A stretch of DNA of 64,000 nt from Cavia porcellus (Eukaryota > Chordata > Mammalia > Rodentia > Caviidae), in NCBI RefSeq assembly GCF_034190915.1, contig NW_026947484.1, positions 82,531,982-82,595,981 of the forward strand, given 5' to 3'. Made by a program: the position numbers and the translations under genes. The notes beneath the pieces were generated by a model that saw only the letters and a program-made list of their open reading frames with translations, was not told the DNA's origin and did not search any database. Below, piece after piece: positions 47,669 to 58,772 of the stretch (position 1 is the first letter of the stretch; every line of letters begins with the position of its first letter).

Positions 47669-48937
47669 CTTTTCATCTTTTAAAAATATTCTGTTTAGGT
47701 AACACAGGTTTTGGCCTTTCCTCCATTAGAGCTACCCCCCGCCCCCAAATCACTAGTGACCCAAATATTGCTAAATTTTATTTTTATTAATTCTTACTTC
47801 TCTGAAACACCAACATTTTATAGAGCTGTTTATTTTGTTCTATTGCTTACTAAATGAATAAATCAATAATTATAATAGCAGAATGATGCATGCAGACTTT
47901 AGTTTTCCCTAAAAGCATACTTTTAATAGACCACGATAATTTTCTGTGAATTTCTTTCCATTGCCTACCTATACTTTTTAAAAAAGAAGGAACACTAATC
48001 TTTTCCAAATGTCCTCTGCCTTGAAAGAGTGCCATGTGCCAGCGTCCAGGCCATGTGGACGGGCCGTCATAGTTATCATTGTGGGTAACCTGCTACTCTC
48101 TCACTATTTCAGGGATACAGTCTTATGCTTAAGTACAGTTACAGTTTCCATTAAAAGAAGTTGAATTCTTGTAAACTATCAACTAACATCTGCAACAAAC
48201 AGCCTTTTCAGTATTTCCTGATGTGATGAAATTAAAAATATCCTTAAGATTTTTTCACTTTCAGAAATAATGGAAGCTCAGCTAGAAATGAGAGATGTGA
48301 TGCTTGTTAAGGTCCCTTTCTAGTCAAGTCACTTGAACTGTGCATTAGTTACAGAATTGAAGGGCATATTAGATTTATTTTCTAACTGATGGTTCTATAT
48401 TAATTTAAAAGACAATATCATAGGGTAAGTTTTGAGTAAATCTCATTTCTTGTTTTATCAGATCCTTTAGAGTGTCCTCAGGTATGAATTTTCTTCCCTT
48501 TAAATCTGTCTGTTTTATACATACCTATTTGGTAGAGCCTATGAGAGTTAATGTTTTTATTCTGTATTGTGTGTTTTGTTCCCTTGCCCTCCCCTTAGAG
48601 ACCAAGATTATAGTCATACGATGGAGCATTTATTATCAAATAGGTAGCATTTGAATCAGACAAGGTATTTTAAATCTTGAAAGAATTCTCATGTAGTTAT
48701 TACGAGAAAGCAAGGTATAAATGAGGAACCAGCCCTTCACTTCTTGGTACTCAGTTCTTCGTGTCTATAATAACTTTATACTTTAGTCTCTGACTTTAAC
48801 TTTGCTATTAATATGAAAAAAGATAGGTTGTCTACTATATTTTTAATTAATACTAGGAGGTAATAGAGAATTTTGTTGATCACAGCACACTTCTAATGTA
48901 TTCTGTTACTGATTCTTTTACTTTCTTCTATTAAATT

Positions 48938-49056
48938 ATTTTTTTGAGACAGGTTTTGAAATTATGCAGTGCAGGCTGGCTTTAAACTCATGTCAGTCCT
49001 CCTACCTCACTCTCTGCAGTGCTGGGATTACAGGTGTGCCTCACCATTCCTGGCTT
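48938..49056 (-). mobile_element. B1-type SINE, antisense
   Basis: 'ttttttgagacaggttttga', 'gcaggctggctttaaactca' and 'gtgctgggattacaggtgtg' form a B1 complement. Confidence 0.8.
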
Positions 49057-49344
49057 TTGGTTCTTCTTAAAAGTAGTTTTGGTACCAAAGTCAAAATGTT
49101 GATGTTTTGAGTCTAGTGTCTCTCAGGCATTCTACTGCTGAAATTCTGAAATGAAGTAGAACAGTGAAAATTCAAGGGAGCATTACTCTTTTTAAAATTT
49201 AATTTTATAAATGCTTTCTTTGAAGATTCAAAATCCCATTTTAAAGCTTGCTGTATTTTGAGATCTAGATTAAGAGTTGTCTTGTTTTGTTTGGTAATGG
49301 TGCATTCTAACACTGATAATTACCTCAGCCCTTTGTATTTTTAT

Positions 49345-49450
49345 TTTAAGATAAGCTATCACTGAGTTTCCCATGCTGGTCCCAAACCTGCAATCCTTTG
49401 AACTGGAACCTATAGACTTTCTGCCTCAGCATCCCGAGCAGCAGTTGTCA
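49345..49450 (-). mobile_element. B1-like SINE fragment, antisense, old
   Basis: 'tgagtttcccatgctggtcc', 'caaacctgcaatcctttgaa' and 'tctgcctcagcatcccgagc' keep the B1 complement order but are worn. Confidence 0.5.
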
Positions 49451-50104
49451 CTCTTTTAAACTCTTTTTGAGGATTCCCAAACTGTGGCTTAGTGGGGTTG
49501 GTGATCTCACGTCAACATTCTCTTGTCTCTTTTGGTGACTCTCACATGAGCACTGAAGAAGAGCGTATGATGGGCTCATTGTGATTAGAGAAGCGTAGGA
49601 GGATGTGACTACTATACAAAAATTCAGTATGGGAAATATAGCACTTATAAACTGAACTGGCTTGCTCAAATTTGCCATGGTGAAGCCCACTTCTAAAACA
49701 GTTCTGGACTGTTCACCATGGGCGGCTCACCAGTATCTATCTGTTTTGGAAAGATACTGCTATGAGTACTTATGTTTTTATTAATGGAGCGTTTACAGTG
49801 GGTCATTAGTTACTTTTTCATTGTCTCAACTAACATGTGAGTTACTTAAGCCTAGTTTTTTTAATTGTGATTCATGTGTTCAAAATTGTGCTTTAGGTTT
49901 GGTTTTGCACTAGCTTGAAATGATATGCTATAACTTCTTGCAAAAGGTATTGGAATGTGAAAAAGTACGGTCTGATTTTAGTCTTGAGCTGCAGCTTAGC
50001 CTGGGCTAGTGAGTTTAGCGGCCATTGTCGTAGTATGCTGATGGCTCCTTTAGGTGTTCTAATTCTCTTTCTGTGGGTTATCAGAGTAGATTTCAGAAAT
50101 AGTT

Positions 50105-50187
50105 TTTGGTTTTTTTGTATTGGGACTTGAACTCAGGCCCTTGGGCTTTCTAGGCGGTGCTTGTGCCACTGAGTATATCCCCGGCCC
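50105..50187 (-). mobile_element. ID SINE, antisense, diverged
   Basis: 'gtattgggacttgaactcag' and 'gtgcttgtgccactgagtat' followed by 'atccccggccc' form the complement of ID. Confidence 0.75.
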
Positions 50188-50324
50188 TGGAATAGTCATG
50201 AACTGTAAAGTTGGGTGATCAGAGATATCTTGTATGGGCAGTGTGGCTTCACTTTAGGCAGTTGGACGTTAGGCAGTTGGTTTGTCCTTCAGAAAGCCTT
50301 TCTTGAGGTTAAAGGCTTCAGCTG

Positions 50325-50510
50325 TGAGAGGCAGTTTTGGTAGTAATGGGGAATACCAGCCTTGCCAGAACAAGGTAGCCCTAATCTTTATGTGACCTTG
50401 GAACAGGTCCACCCAGTCTTTGAACTTCTATTTTCTCGTTGCTTATCTGAGAATATCTATAAATCGTGTTTATGTGAGAACTAAGCCCATGTAAAATGTT
50501 TGTATGTTTA
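50325..50510 (+). mobile_element. MIR SINE, sense, diverged
   Basis: 'gtgaccttggaacaggtcca' then 'ctttgaacttctattttctc' and 'gcttatctgagaatatctat' follow the MIR core order. Confidence 0.5.
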
Positions 50511-50572
50511 AACATGTAGACAAACATTTATTGAGGGATAATTAGCAAAAATAGGATCAAAATAAAAATGTG

Positions 50573-50675
50573 GGCTGGGGATATAGCTCAGTGGCGCAGC
50601 ACCTGCCTGGTAACAGCAGAAGTCCTGAACTTGATTCTCAGTAACCCCCCGACCCTCCCCCTCCCACCAAAAAAA
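50573..50675 (+). mobile_element. ID SINE, sense, diverged, C-rich 3' end
   Basis: 'gggctggggatatagctcag' and 'gaacttgattctcagtaacc' mark an ID. The usual A-rich 3' segment is replaced by a C-rich run ('cccccgaccctccccctccc') before a short A-run. Confidence 0.75.
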
Positions 50676-51711
50676 GAGGGGAAAATTAGGTGAATGTGAA
50701 AACATTGGCATTTTTTTGTTCTGATAAGAATTTATATCCAAATTCAGGTTTTTCCATAATCAAAACTATCTCATGTGTGGAGTATAGAAACAGTTTCAAT
50801 ATAAAAATGATTTTTCTTTCTCAAGTGAGAACCACAGAATCTTTCAGGTTGTAGCTTTAGATCTTCATCTTTGTTGTCTTTTATACTTTATTGTGAACAA
50901 AGACTGGTGCTGGAAAAAACATACCCAAAACTTTGAAGTGTGTTTATCACATACATGAACTAGAGAATTGTTCAGAAATGTGAAATTATTATAGGGACTT
51001 AAAATTTGTTGTTTAGCAGAGGAAATCTAGTTCAGATGATCTAGTCATCCTCAATTGCATTGCCACTCCTTGATTATTATGTATTTTTATTCATAAACAT
51101 GGTAGTATGATTGGAGGTTTCAACTGAATGTATAGATATTATTTATCTTAATTATTATTAGATTAGTAGAATAACTTTTGGTAAATCCCTTACAAGCTAT
51201 TCATCAGTTTCCAGGAGAAAATAAACTTCGTGTTAATAATTAATAAGTCCCCCCGCCCCCACCAATTTGACCTGTGATGATAATGGAATTGATAATAGAT
51301 GAATTAGTTAGAAAACAAGATGCTAGGACTTGCCTCCCAAACAAGAACCATTCCTCAGAGGCAACCATCCAGTTGCTGTGTGGAGGCTTCCTGAGAGCAG
51401 CACACAGAGTGTTCTCAGTTCTGCTCTGGGAGTCACAGGAATGTGCCACTTCTTTCAACCCACAAAACAACTCTCCAAATGTGTGAGGTTCTCTGACTTG
51501 AATCCCACTTTGTTAGATGCTTCAAACTTGTTAGGTCACTTCTAGCAGTGTGCCATTTCCTTGCTCTGCCTCAAGGCTCTCTTGTCATTTTGTTTTTCTA
51601 AATACTCCACTAACACTGTTTTAATTATTGAATGAAAACCCAGGTCAGCTTTTTTTTTTTATCATTTCCTTGAGCCTTTCCTCAGCAGCATGGCACCACC
51701 TTTTCCTTTTG

Positions 51712-52453
51712 TTATTTTTAAAGATCTTTTCTTTCCTGTTCACTGGTTGCAATCTTGTCTTTGAGGTCTGAGATTCTATCTTCACATACATTGAGGCGGT
51801 TTTTACAGCTTTCAATGGAGTTTTTGATTTCCTGTGTATCTCTTTGCATCTGCTTTATATGTTCTGTTTGTTTCTTATATTGTTCATCCAGGAATTCTAT
51901 CTTTTTGTTTAGTTCCAAGTTTTTAACTGTGTCTTCTTTAGATATGTTCAGCATCTCCTTCATTTCTTTTATCAGTTCTTCTTTTACCTGAGAGATTATT
52001 TCTATTTTGAATTCCTTTAAGGCTTCCCAGAGTTGCTTCTTTATTTCAGTTACTATTATTTCAGGTATTTCAGGTATGTGGCATGTATTTTCTTCTATGC
52101 ACATGGCTCCTAGGCTTTCCTGGGATGGGCTGGATGTTTGAGATTGCATTTTGGTCTTTCCTTTTGTCATTTTCCTATATTTTCGAGCTTCAAGTGTTGT
52201 TCCAGGCGAGGGAGAGAGGACCGCCAGGCTGGGACGGGGTTCTGCACTGGGTTCCGCGGCTCGGCCGGACTCACTGTTTCTGGCAGGAAGCTGAGGCCTG
52301 GCCCCCAGGCGAGGGAGAGAGTTCTGCCACGCTGGGACGGGATTCCATGCCTTGTCCCCACTCACTGGTCCCGGCAGGAAACTGTGGGCTGGTCCCCAGG
52401 CTGGGAAGAGAGTTCCCCCAGACTGGGATGGGATTCCGCCCCTCCGTCCCACT
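51712..52453 (-). mobile_element. L1 insertion with 5' end but stopping inside ORF1
   Basis: The direct repeat 'ccaccttttccttttg' at 51696-51711 and 52454-52469 fixes the edges of a 742-bp minus-strand insertion. It begins (at 52453) inside GC-rich, tandemly repeated 5' UTR and enters ORF1 at the ATG at 52170-52168. It encodes the N-terminal region and coiled coil and then ends in a short A-rich stretch (complement of 'ttatttttaaag'). The rest of ORF1, all of ORF2 and the 3' UTR are absent. This is the reverse of the usual 5' truncation and is best explained by an L1 transcript polyadenylated early, inside ORF1. The oligo-T at 51650-51660 lies outside the duplication and is not its tail. Confidence 0.85.
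51718..52170 (-). pseudogene. L1 ORF1 N-terminal fragment (150 codons)
   Basis: Starting at the ATG at 52170, the frame gives MTKGKTKMQSQTSSPSQES, then a long heptad-like coiled coil from about residue 40 to 145 (for example IKKQLWEALKEFKIEI, KQTEHIKQMQRDTQEIKN, DRISDLKDKI), and ends at a TAA within the A-rich terminus. The coiled coil aligns in order with that of the complete ORF1 at 58773-59825 (QVQRDYQETKKSIQDW against QMQRDTQEIKNSIESC). The N-termini differ, so the two belong to different L1 subfamilies. The RRM and C-terminal RNA-binding domains are missing, so it could trimerise at most. The open frame extends upstream to 52524 without a stop, but those extra 118 codons are flank and 5' UTR and not protein. 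Confidence 0.85.
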
Positions 52454-52455
52454 CC
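52205..52455 (-). repeat. Tandem monomers in the L1 5' UTR
   Basis: Two and a half units start at 52205 (about 103 bp), 52308 (about 91 bp) and 52399 (partial). Each begins 'ggcgagggagaga' or 'ggctgggaagaga' and contains 'gctgggacggg(g/a)ttc' and, in full units, 'ggcaggaa(g/a)ctg'. The shorter unit lacks about 12 bp in the middle. Monomeric promoters are known from mouse and rat L1. Here the array is cut at its 5' end by the insertion boundary. Confidence 0.85.
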
Positions 52456-53194
52456 ACCTTTTCCTTTTGAAAATGTTCTGTTCTTGGCACCAATCCCCTC
52501 ATACTCTTCACAGAGTTGCTGCACTCAGTATTTACTCACTTCTCATTCATTCTTTATAATGTTTCCAATTCAATATATGCAACTTCTAGCAAAGTAATTT
52601 TTGGGTCCTATCTAGGAGCCAGAGCCTCTTCTCCTTTTATTCAGGTCCTCACTTCTTCATCCTCGCGCACCTTCTCTCTTCTCATAGCACTATGTTGACC
52701 TGTGTTCTTTCAACTTTCTGGCTGTTTTACAGCCTGTATTATTAGACCCTGAAATATTATGGGCTCCTAGAACCCTGTCCTTTGCCCTTTTCTCTCTCTC
52801 TTTAGCCCTCTTGCCTGTCTTTAAGTTGTCCATGTGGTAGTTCATCTTCCCTATCTAGCAGGCAATACCCATTTCAGCAGGCGTTTAAAATGTGCCTTGT
52901 TTGTGTTTGTGTGTCTGCTCCAGAACAGAGCTGAAGTACAATAGGTGCTGACTGATTGAGATCTGTGAGTTCTACTTCCATGTGGTTACACAAATTGTAG
53001 ACAGTTTTTTTCAAAACAGGCATTAGATGTTTTATCATTATTCTAGAATGTAGTTATCACATCACTCATCTGCATTATGCTTTTTTCTAATAGTAGCATC
53101 ACTCAGTTGTTAAAGGAAGCTACGACTTGGGTCTTTTTAAAATAAACTTAGAGGTTGATAGCTGCTCTTTTGCTCTAGTTGTCCACTCTGCCCC

Positions 53195-53300
53195 TCTTTG
53201 AGACAGAGTCTCACCACGTAGTTCAGTCTGGTCTTGAACTACTTCAGTCCCTCAGACTCCCGAGTGCTGGGATTATAGTCATGTACCACCATGCCCAGTT
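53195..53300 (-). mobile_element. B1-type SINE, antisense
   Basis: 'ctttgagacagagtctcacc', 'gttcagtctggtcttgaact' and 'gagtgctgggattatagtca' form a B1 complement. Confidence 0.85.
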
Positions 53301-53917
53301 CTAGTTTTCCTCCCTTAATGTCAGGTTATTCTGCTAATGCCCAGTTCATTCTAAAGTTCCTCTATAGAAAGATGGTAAGCAAAGAATCTCAGCTGCCAGC
53401 AGTCCAAGTCTTCTTTAGATCTGGGTTCAGGATCCTTTACAGCTTATTGATTCCCGTATCTACTGTCATAGCAGTACCCAGGCCCTTGTTCATTAGCAAA
53501 ACTGAGTTATTTATCTTGCACCTTGCACTTGTGCTGATCACCCGCTTGCTTTGTCTTACTTGTGACTGGAATTTGTTCTTTATCCAAACTTTACTTCAAG
53601 GCCATTCCAGCTGCTTCCTCTTATGTGATTTATCTCCTCACCCATAGCCAGAAGTAATCTCTCTGTACTATGAAATCTCCAGTTATCTTTGCCTTAATTA
53701 TAGGGCTTAAGCTTTTCTTTCTTGTGTTTGCCTATGTCTTATATCTTTTGTAGGTCATTGAAGACAAATGCTTAACTCTAGCCTTTTGCTCAATAAATAT
53801 TGAAGGAATGAAAGAGACTTGAACTTACTTAAAGAGTCTAAGTGCCCTTCTACTATTTATTTACCAGTCCTAGTGTCAGTCCTCCTTTAATTGTATTTAT
53901 TCTTCCATTTCCAGGTT

Positions 53918-54270
53918 AATAATAGCTAACACTTGAGTGTTATGCGTTCCTTTTCACAAGGCAGTATGCATTGACTTTTTTTAGAGGAAGACAGCAATAA
54001 TTTAGTAGGAAGGCAGAGCGTACAGATTATTAAACAAGGAAGAAATTAAGGTTCAGAGGCTAGTTTTTTGGTCAAATGCTACCATGCCCCAATCCCTGGC
54101 CCAGGAACTTTACATGCAGTCTTAAGTTCTTTAGGAGCCCTGTCTTACAGAGGACGAAACTGGAGCCTATTAGTACCTGCTCAGTCAGTTGGCTCCTCAG
54201 TCAGCTCTAAAACTCAGGTGCAGTGGGCTTCTGCTTCTTTAGGTATGCAAGCAGGGCCAAGAAGAATAAC
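53918..54270 (-). mobile_element. Probable MIR, antisense, diverged
   Basis: 'taataatagctaacacttga' at the left and 'gtcttacagaggacgaaact' further right follow the order of a MIR complement, but the length suggests either two fragments or an insertion. Confidence 0.4.
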
Positions 54271-55395
54271 CAAAAGTTCGTTGTGACTCTATTTTGAAGA
54301 AATTGTAGAGGTTTTCTTTCCAATGTTTTCTTAAGTTTTGGAAGATTAAAATAGACTTGATTTCTACAACCCTCTGCCACTTCTTTCTTTTATGGCTCAT
54401 AAGAGTCTCATTACTGAAATGTCATTAATTTTATTAGCCCCTGAAGGATGTTACTCACTGTTGATGAGTCCTGAGGGTCTTTGGGATATTAGTTTCATTT
54501 GAAGTCTTCCTGGTTAATTGGATCAATGTGATGCATTTGACTTAATTGGTTTCAGTTTGTCAGAGGAGAAACATTCTCCTTGGTGCTAGGCTAAGTGTCT
54601 GTATCTCCCAGGACTCTTAGTAAAGTCTGATTTTTCAGAGTCAGCAAATTAGGGGTTCTGCTACAGGTCATATTTAGGCACCAACGGAGATATTCCAGGG
54701 TACCACAAGTAGGTTACTGGGATATGTATTTTGAATTTTCACATCCATGAAATACCTTTTGACCCATCCCGCTAACATTTTACTGCATTGTCAGCAATGT
54801 TCTTTTTGTAAATTGTTATAGAATGTTTTTGTTTTGAAAATTATTATTTTTATTGAGAATCTAATACAGCAAATGCCTAAAAAATAAAGCAAGTATTGAA
54901 TTTAGAGGCAGGTATTTAAAATTTTGTTTGAAATGATCCTCAAGCATAATCCCTTATACCTCTTCAGCAATCAATGTTCTGTTGCAAAAAGATGATAACC
55001 CTTAATTTGGCAGTTCTTTTAGCTTAATGCACATAAAGAATACACAAACAGCTTGCATAGATGCAGAAGCTGGTTCCCACACCTCTGCACCTATATTTTG
55101 CAACAAGCATCTCAGAGAGTTCTGATACCTGTGATCCTGTTACTGTATGTTCCTAGTTCACGGTGCTACAGATGTCACAGAATGAAATTGGGAACCAAAG
55201 GAAGAGGAGATTAGGAAAATTTTATTGGCAATAAGAAGAAAAATTGTTCCTGGATTTCTAGGAGGGGTCCCAAATGGGATATCTGCATGGACTTTTAATT
55301 TCAAAGTACTTAGATGCAAGTAGGGTACAGGAATTGATTGTTTAGGGGTCACTTGTCACAGGTGGCGGCTCTGTGAATTTAAAATGACCAAGTAT

Positions 55396-55482
55396 ATTTT
55401 TTATTTTTTGTACTGGTAATCAAACTCATGATCTTGTGCTTACCAGGCAGGTGCCATGTCCCTGAGCTATAACCCTGGCCCT
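55396..55482 (-). mobile_element. ID SINE, antisense
   Basis: 'gtactggtaatcaaactcat', 'cttgtgcttaccaggcaggt' and 'gagctataaccctggccc' form the complement of ID. Confidence 0.8.
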
Positions 55483-55949
55483 AAAATGACAAATTGGGAC
55501 TTAGGCTATCTGGCCCAGTTCTTTCACACAGTGTTTAGAGTAAACTGGGATTCCATAAGAAATTAGTTAATTTGCATATTAATTTCTTCAAAATTCACAA
55601 TCTCTAGATAGGGGATGGCTATACCTCCCTTTAGGATCTCAGCAGGGGTTGGGTTGCATTCTGTGCTGCCTAAGGAAATTCATTTTTTGTCTAGTGGCCT
55701 AGTTCACTGACTAGTCTTTTTATCAGTATGGTCACCCAACTCAATCCCAGTCCCTTCCACTAGCTAGCTGCCTTACTCATAAGGTAACTCAGTAAACTAT
55801 CATTTACATTTCTCTATTGAAGATGTACTATACTGAAGTTTTATTCTTCTCCTGTGACTAATGTCTTCTTTTCCTAAGTTCTTTCAGGAGAACCTTGGCA
55901 TTACAGTTTTCTAACTGTACAGGTGTTTGTAGTTCTGTTTTTCCTCCAA

Positions 55950-56000
55950 CATACACACACATGTGCACGTGCACACGCACACACATGTACACACGGGCAG
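55950..56000. repeat. (AC)n microsatellite
   Basis: An imperfect AC repeat with interspersed ATGTGC/ACGTGC units, able to adopt alternating purine-pyrimidine structure. Confidence 0.9.
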
Positions 56001-56164
56001 CTGGCATTGGTGAATACTCTCCTCATTTTCTGTGTAGAACCCATGCATGCCCCCCACCCTGCCCCAGGTTTGAGGTGACTGTCACTTGACTAATTGGCTG
56101 AATAGGTGTGTATTGAACAAAAGATTGTTTTGCGTGAATTGATTCGAAATTATGTTTCCATTTA

Positions 56165-56879
56165 CTATATGTATACATACACACATATATTTTAATTTTA
56201 TTTCTTTATTTTTTTATGGCTCTTTTCAGTTTATTGCATGAAAGTTTCACTAGTCCAAGTGGAAGTACATTCCAAATGGTTACATTATACAAGCTGTGTG
56301 GTTTTTAAATTTGTGGCAAGGGATTGAAGGGGCATTCTACTCATTGTAAGAAAATCCTCACTTAAACTTCAATGAGCCACAAGCACTTAAAACCCATGAA
56401 CGTCTGCTAATTGTCCTTAGACAGTCCAATCTCTACCAGGAACTGGCATATATTCTTGTGCTGGTCACCCTGGAGCGGGATTACTTCTCCATACTATAGA
56501 TGCTTAGTTACAGTGCCATTGGGGGCAAATTTCTTCTTAAATGCCTCACCAGTTTCTTTTTATCTTAATCATCAGCGATCCTTTGGATAGTGTTGATGGT
56601 CTTCCTGCCATTTCTCTGTTGAACTATTACATGGATACAATTCTCTGTGCTAGGAGGATTCAGGTCATCACATTTACTTGCACTAGCAAAGGGGTCGAAG
56701 GAGTGGAAGTTCTGGATAGCAGACATGTGATATGATTCCTTTTCCTCCATGGAAATCCTGCAGAAGGTAGCTGCAGAAGAAGGCAGTTTGGGGTAAGGAT
56801 CGCCATTGCTGGGAAGCAGGGGAATCAAGGGAAGGCAGTTTCATGTCAGCTCCTCCTTGGCAGCTTAATGACTGGGCAG
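56165..56879 (-). pseudogene. EIF1: EIF1 processed pseudogene (retrocopy)
   Basis: The minus-strand frame starting at 56726 reads MSAIQNFHSFDPFASASK, then (I)HVIVQQRNGRKTINTIQ, closely following translation initiation factor eIF1. The N-terminus MSAIQN fits EIF1 better than EIF1B (MSTIQN). The coding part ends at a TAA at 56397-56399, preceded by codons for the Val-His-Gly-Phe end. It is broken: a Tyr codon after IADD is TAA, there is a one-base deletion just after the KKKLV segment, a second stop where Glu is expected before YGEV, and a frame change near the C-terminus. The region 56217-56396 matches the EIF1 3' UTR, including 'aataaa' (in complement) shortly before a degenerate A-tail. No intron is present. 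'tgtttccattta' occurs at 56153-56164 and 56880-56891, the target duplication left by L1 machinery. Not functional. Confidence 0.94.
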
Positions 56880-57423
56880 TGTTTCCATTTAGTTTTGTTT
56901 TTCATTTTTTTTGTCATGGCACAGTTATTATTTTATTTTTCATATTCTTTATTTAATTTACAGAAATAATTTATGTACTCAGTAACTAGTCCTTAATTAA
57001 ACATTCAAGGCTGAGTGAGTAATCTTCATGAAGAGTGTAGGATTTTTTGACCATGGATATCAGTTAGCACTGGTTGTAGCTGACTCGCAGTCATATCTGA
57101 GAAAAATATTTTCTGTGGAGTATTTGTATGACCAGCTCTCTGGCTGTGTGTGCACTGTGGAGTATACAGAGATGCGTGAGGAGAGAAAAGATACTTGTGG
57201 GTTCCGGCAGGCCATGACCACCATCACTGAATCAATTGCTAGTGTCTTTGCGAGTACGAGTGTTATGAGATAAGTTCCACTATGATGTTTGGGGTAGGGA
57301 AAGAGATGGTTAGTGTACAATCAGGGAATACTCTACTCGTAGTGGCATTTGATGCCAGCTTCCACCAGATAGGAGCAGCACATGAGCTGGGGTCACAGCA
57401 GAATACAGAGCAGGTAAGAGTAT

Positions 57424-57438
57424 GTGACATATACTCTT
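57424..57438. repeat. Target-site duplication, left copy
   Basis: 'gtgacatatactctt', identical to 60558-60572. Next to it the T-run that is the complement of the poly(A) tail begins. Confidence 0.95.
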
Positions 57439-58772
57439 TTTTTTTTTTTATTTAAGGAGAAAAGAAAAAAAAAAGTGAAAGGGTACAAGTTATACAGATT
57501 TACAGAAGAAAAAAATGAACAGTAGGAAATCACCAGTTAATGGATTACACATTGCCATCCCAAAAATAATTGTTCAAGTCACAAGATCAAAGCTTGTAGA
57601 GTGGACATTCCAACAATGATACTGCAAACAGTTCTGTTCAATGATCCAATAAAACTCTGTGATATCATTTTCTATCTTATACACTTAAATATACATGCAG
57701 TTATATAGTTTAGAGCACTTTCTTTTCCTTTCTTTTGTACAATGACTATTACACATTTTGGGTTTCATTGCTCCCACGGTTCTTATTGCTTTTTTGGAAG
57801 AGAGTAAAACCAAATGAGACATAACAGGACAGAATCGGTCAAGTCAAAAGGGTGGATATAATAGATAATATAAAAACATAATACAAGGTGATCATCAATG
57901 GTTACCATAATGCCTCCCGCTATCTCTAAGAGAATTGCCTATATCATCAGTCATAATACAATTGAACAAAACAGTAAAGAACAAAACCGACAAAACCAAA
58001 ACATTGGAGACATTGTAGGTCTTCAAAAGTAGATAAAAGTCAATGAGAATGGGCGTTATAATGAATCTCATTATCTTTTCAGCTGATGCCTAAACTTTCG
58101 AACCTGATACTATCCATCAAAACAGAATAGGGGAACATCAGTCAAAAACAAGATGGTGAGAGTAATACAGGGCTTCAAATCGAGACAATAGAAAGTCAAA
58201 GTGGGTTACTATATTATATCCTGCTATTTTTTTCCCTTTAATTAAACGGATAAAAATAAAAAAGTAAATAATGGAGTGGAGATTGAGAAAAAAAGAGGGC
58301 ATAACAGCAAAACAGCGCAGATCAAAACATAACCATTTAAGCAGAATAGTGTTTCACCACCAGATAATTCCGACCTAAAAGTAGTTACCATATTGTCTCT
58401 TTCCTTGAAGTCCTTGAGTACAACTTCATATACTGTAGCATTAAGTATATCAAAACAATGTAAAACTATTTAAGAGAATGACAGCATTACAGAGTATTTA
58501 GAATCGACTAACAGAATATGAACAATGGTTTCTGTATAATCTCCTTGTCTTTAAAAGGTTTTTGCTTATACTATCGTACATAATAAAATCCAATAAGATA
58601 CAACCTGTTTAGACCATTGGAGACAGAAGAACAAAAGGTAGATGAGACTTCAAAACAAGATGATACTAAATCAGTATTACCTATTAAGATGTCATTTTCT
58701 CTAAAATAGCTGTTCCTATCATCCAATCTTCTCTGTCTCATTTCTGTTGAGCTCTTTTTCTGTCAGTAGTTG
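57439..58772 (-). other. 3' UTR and tail of the ORF2-less element
   Basis: About 1.3 kb without coding potential. Matches L1 ends at 29665-30661 (distal part) and 36650-37050 (proximal part). Similarity to the 36.6-kb copy stops at about 58720-58722, only 50 bp after the ORF1 stop. In that other copy the sequence runs on into typical distal L1 text. The fusion point of the deletion is therefore at about 58720. Confidence 0.8.

Noticed and set aside
51641..51660. Oligo-T at 51650-51660 as the tail of the truncated L1
   Set aside because: It lies outside the 16-bp duplication that brackets the element. The element's own A-rich end is at 51712-51722.
51718..52524. 268-codon open frame on the minus strand as a novel protein
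   Set aside because: The first 118 codons run through flanking DNA and GC-rich L1 5' UTR monomers. Only the last 150 codons, from the ATG at 52170, are L1 ORF1, and these are cut off after the coiled coil.
57028..57273. 81-codon frame between the EIF1 retrocopy and the ORF2-less L1 as a gene or pseudogene
   Set aside because: I could not match it to any family. Both strands are open over similar lengths, so there is no support beyond chance.
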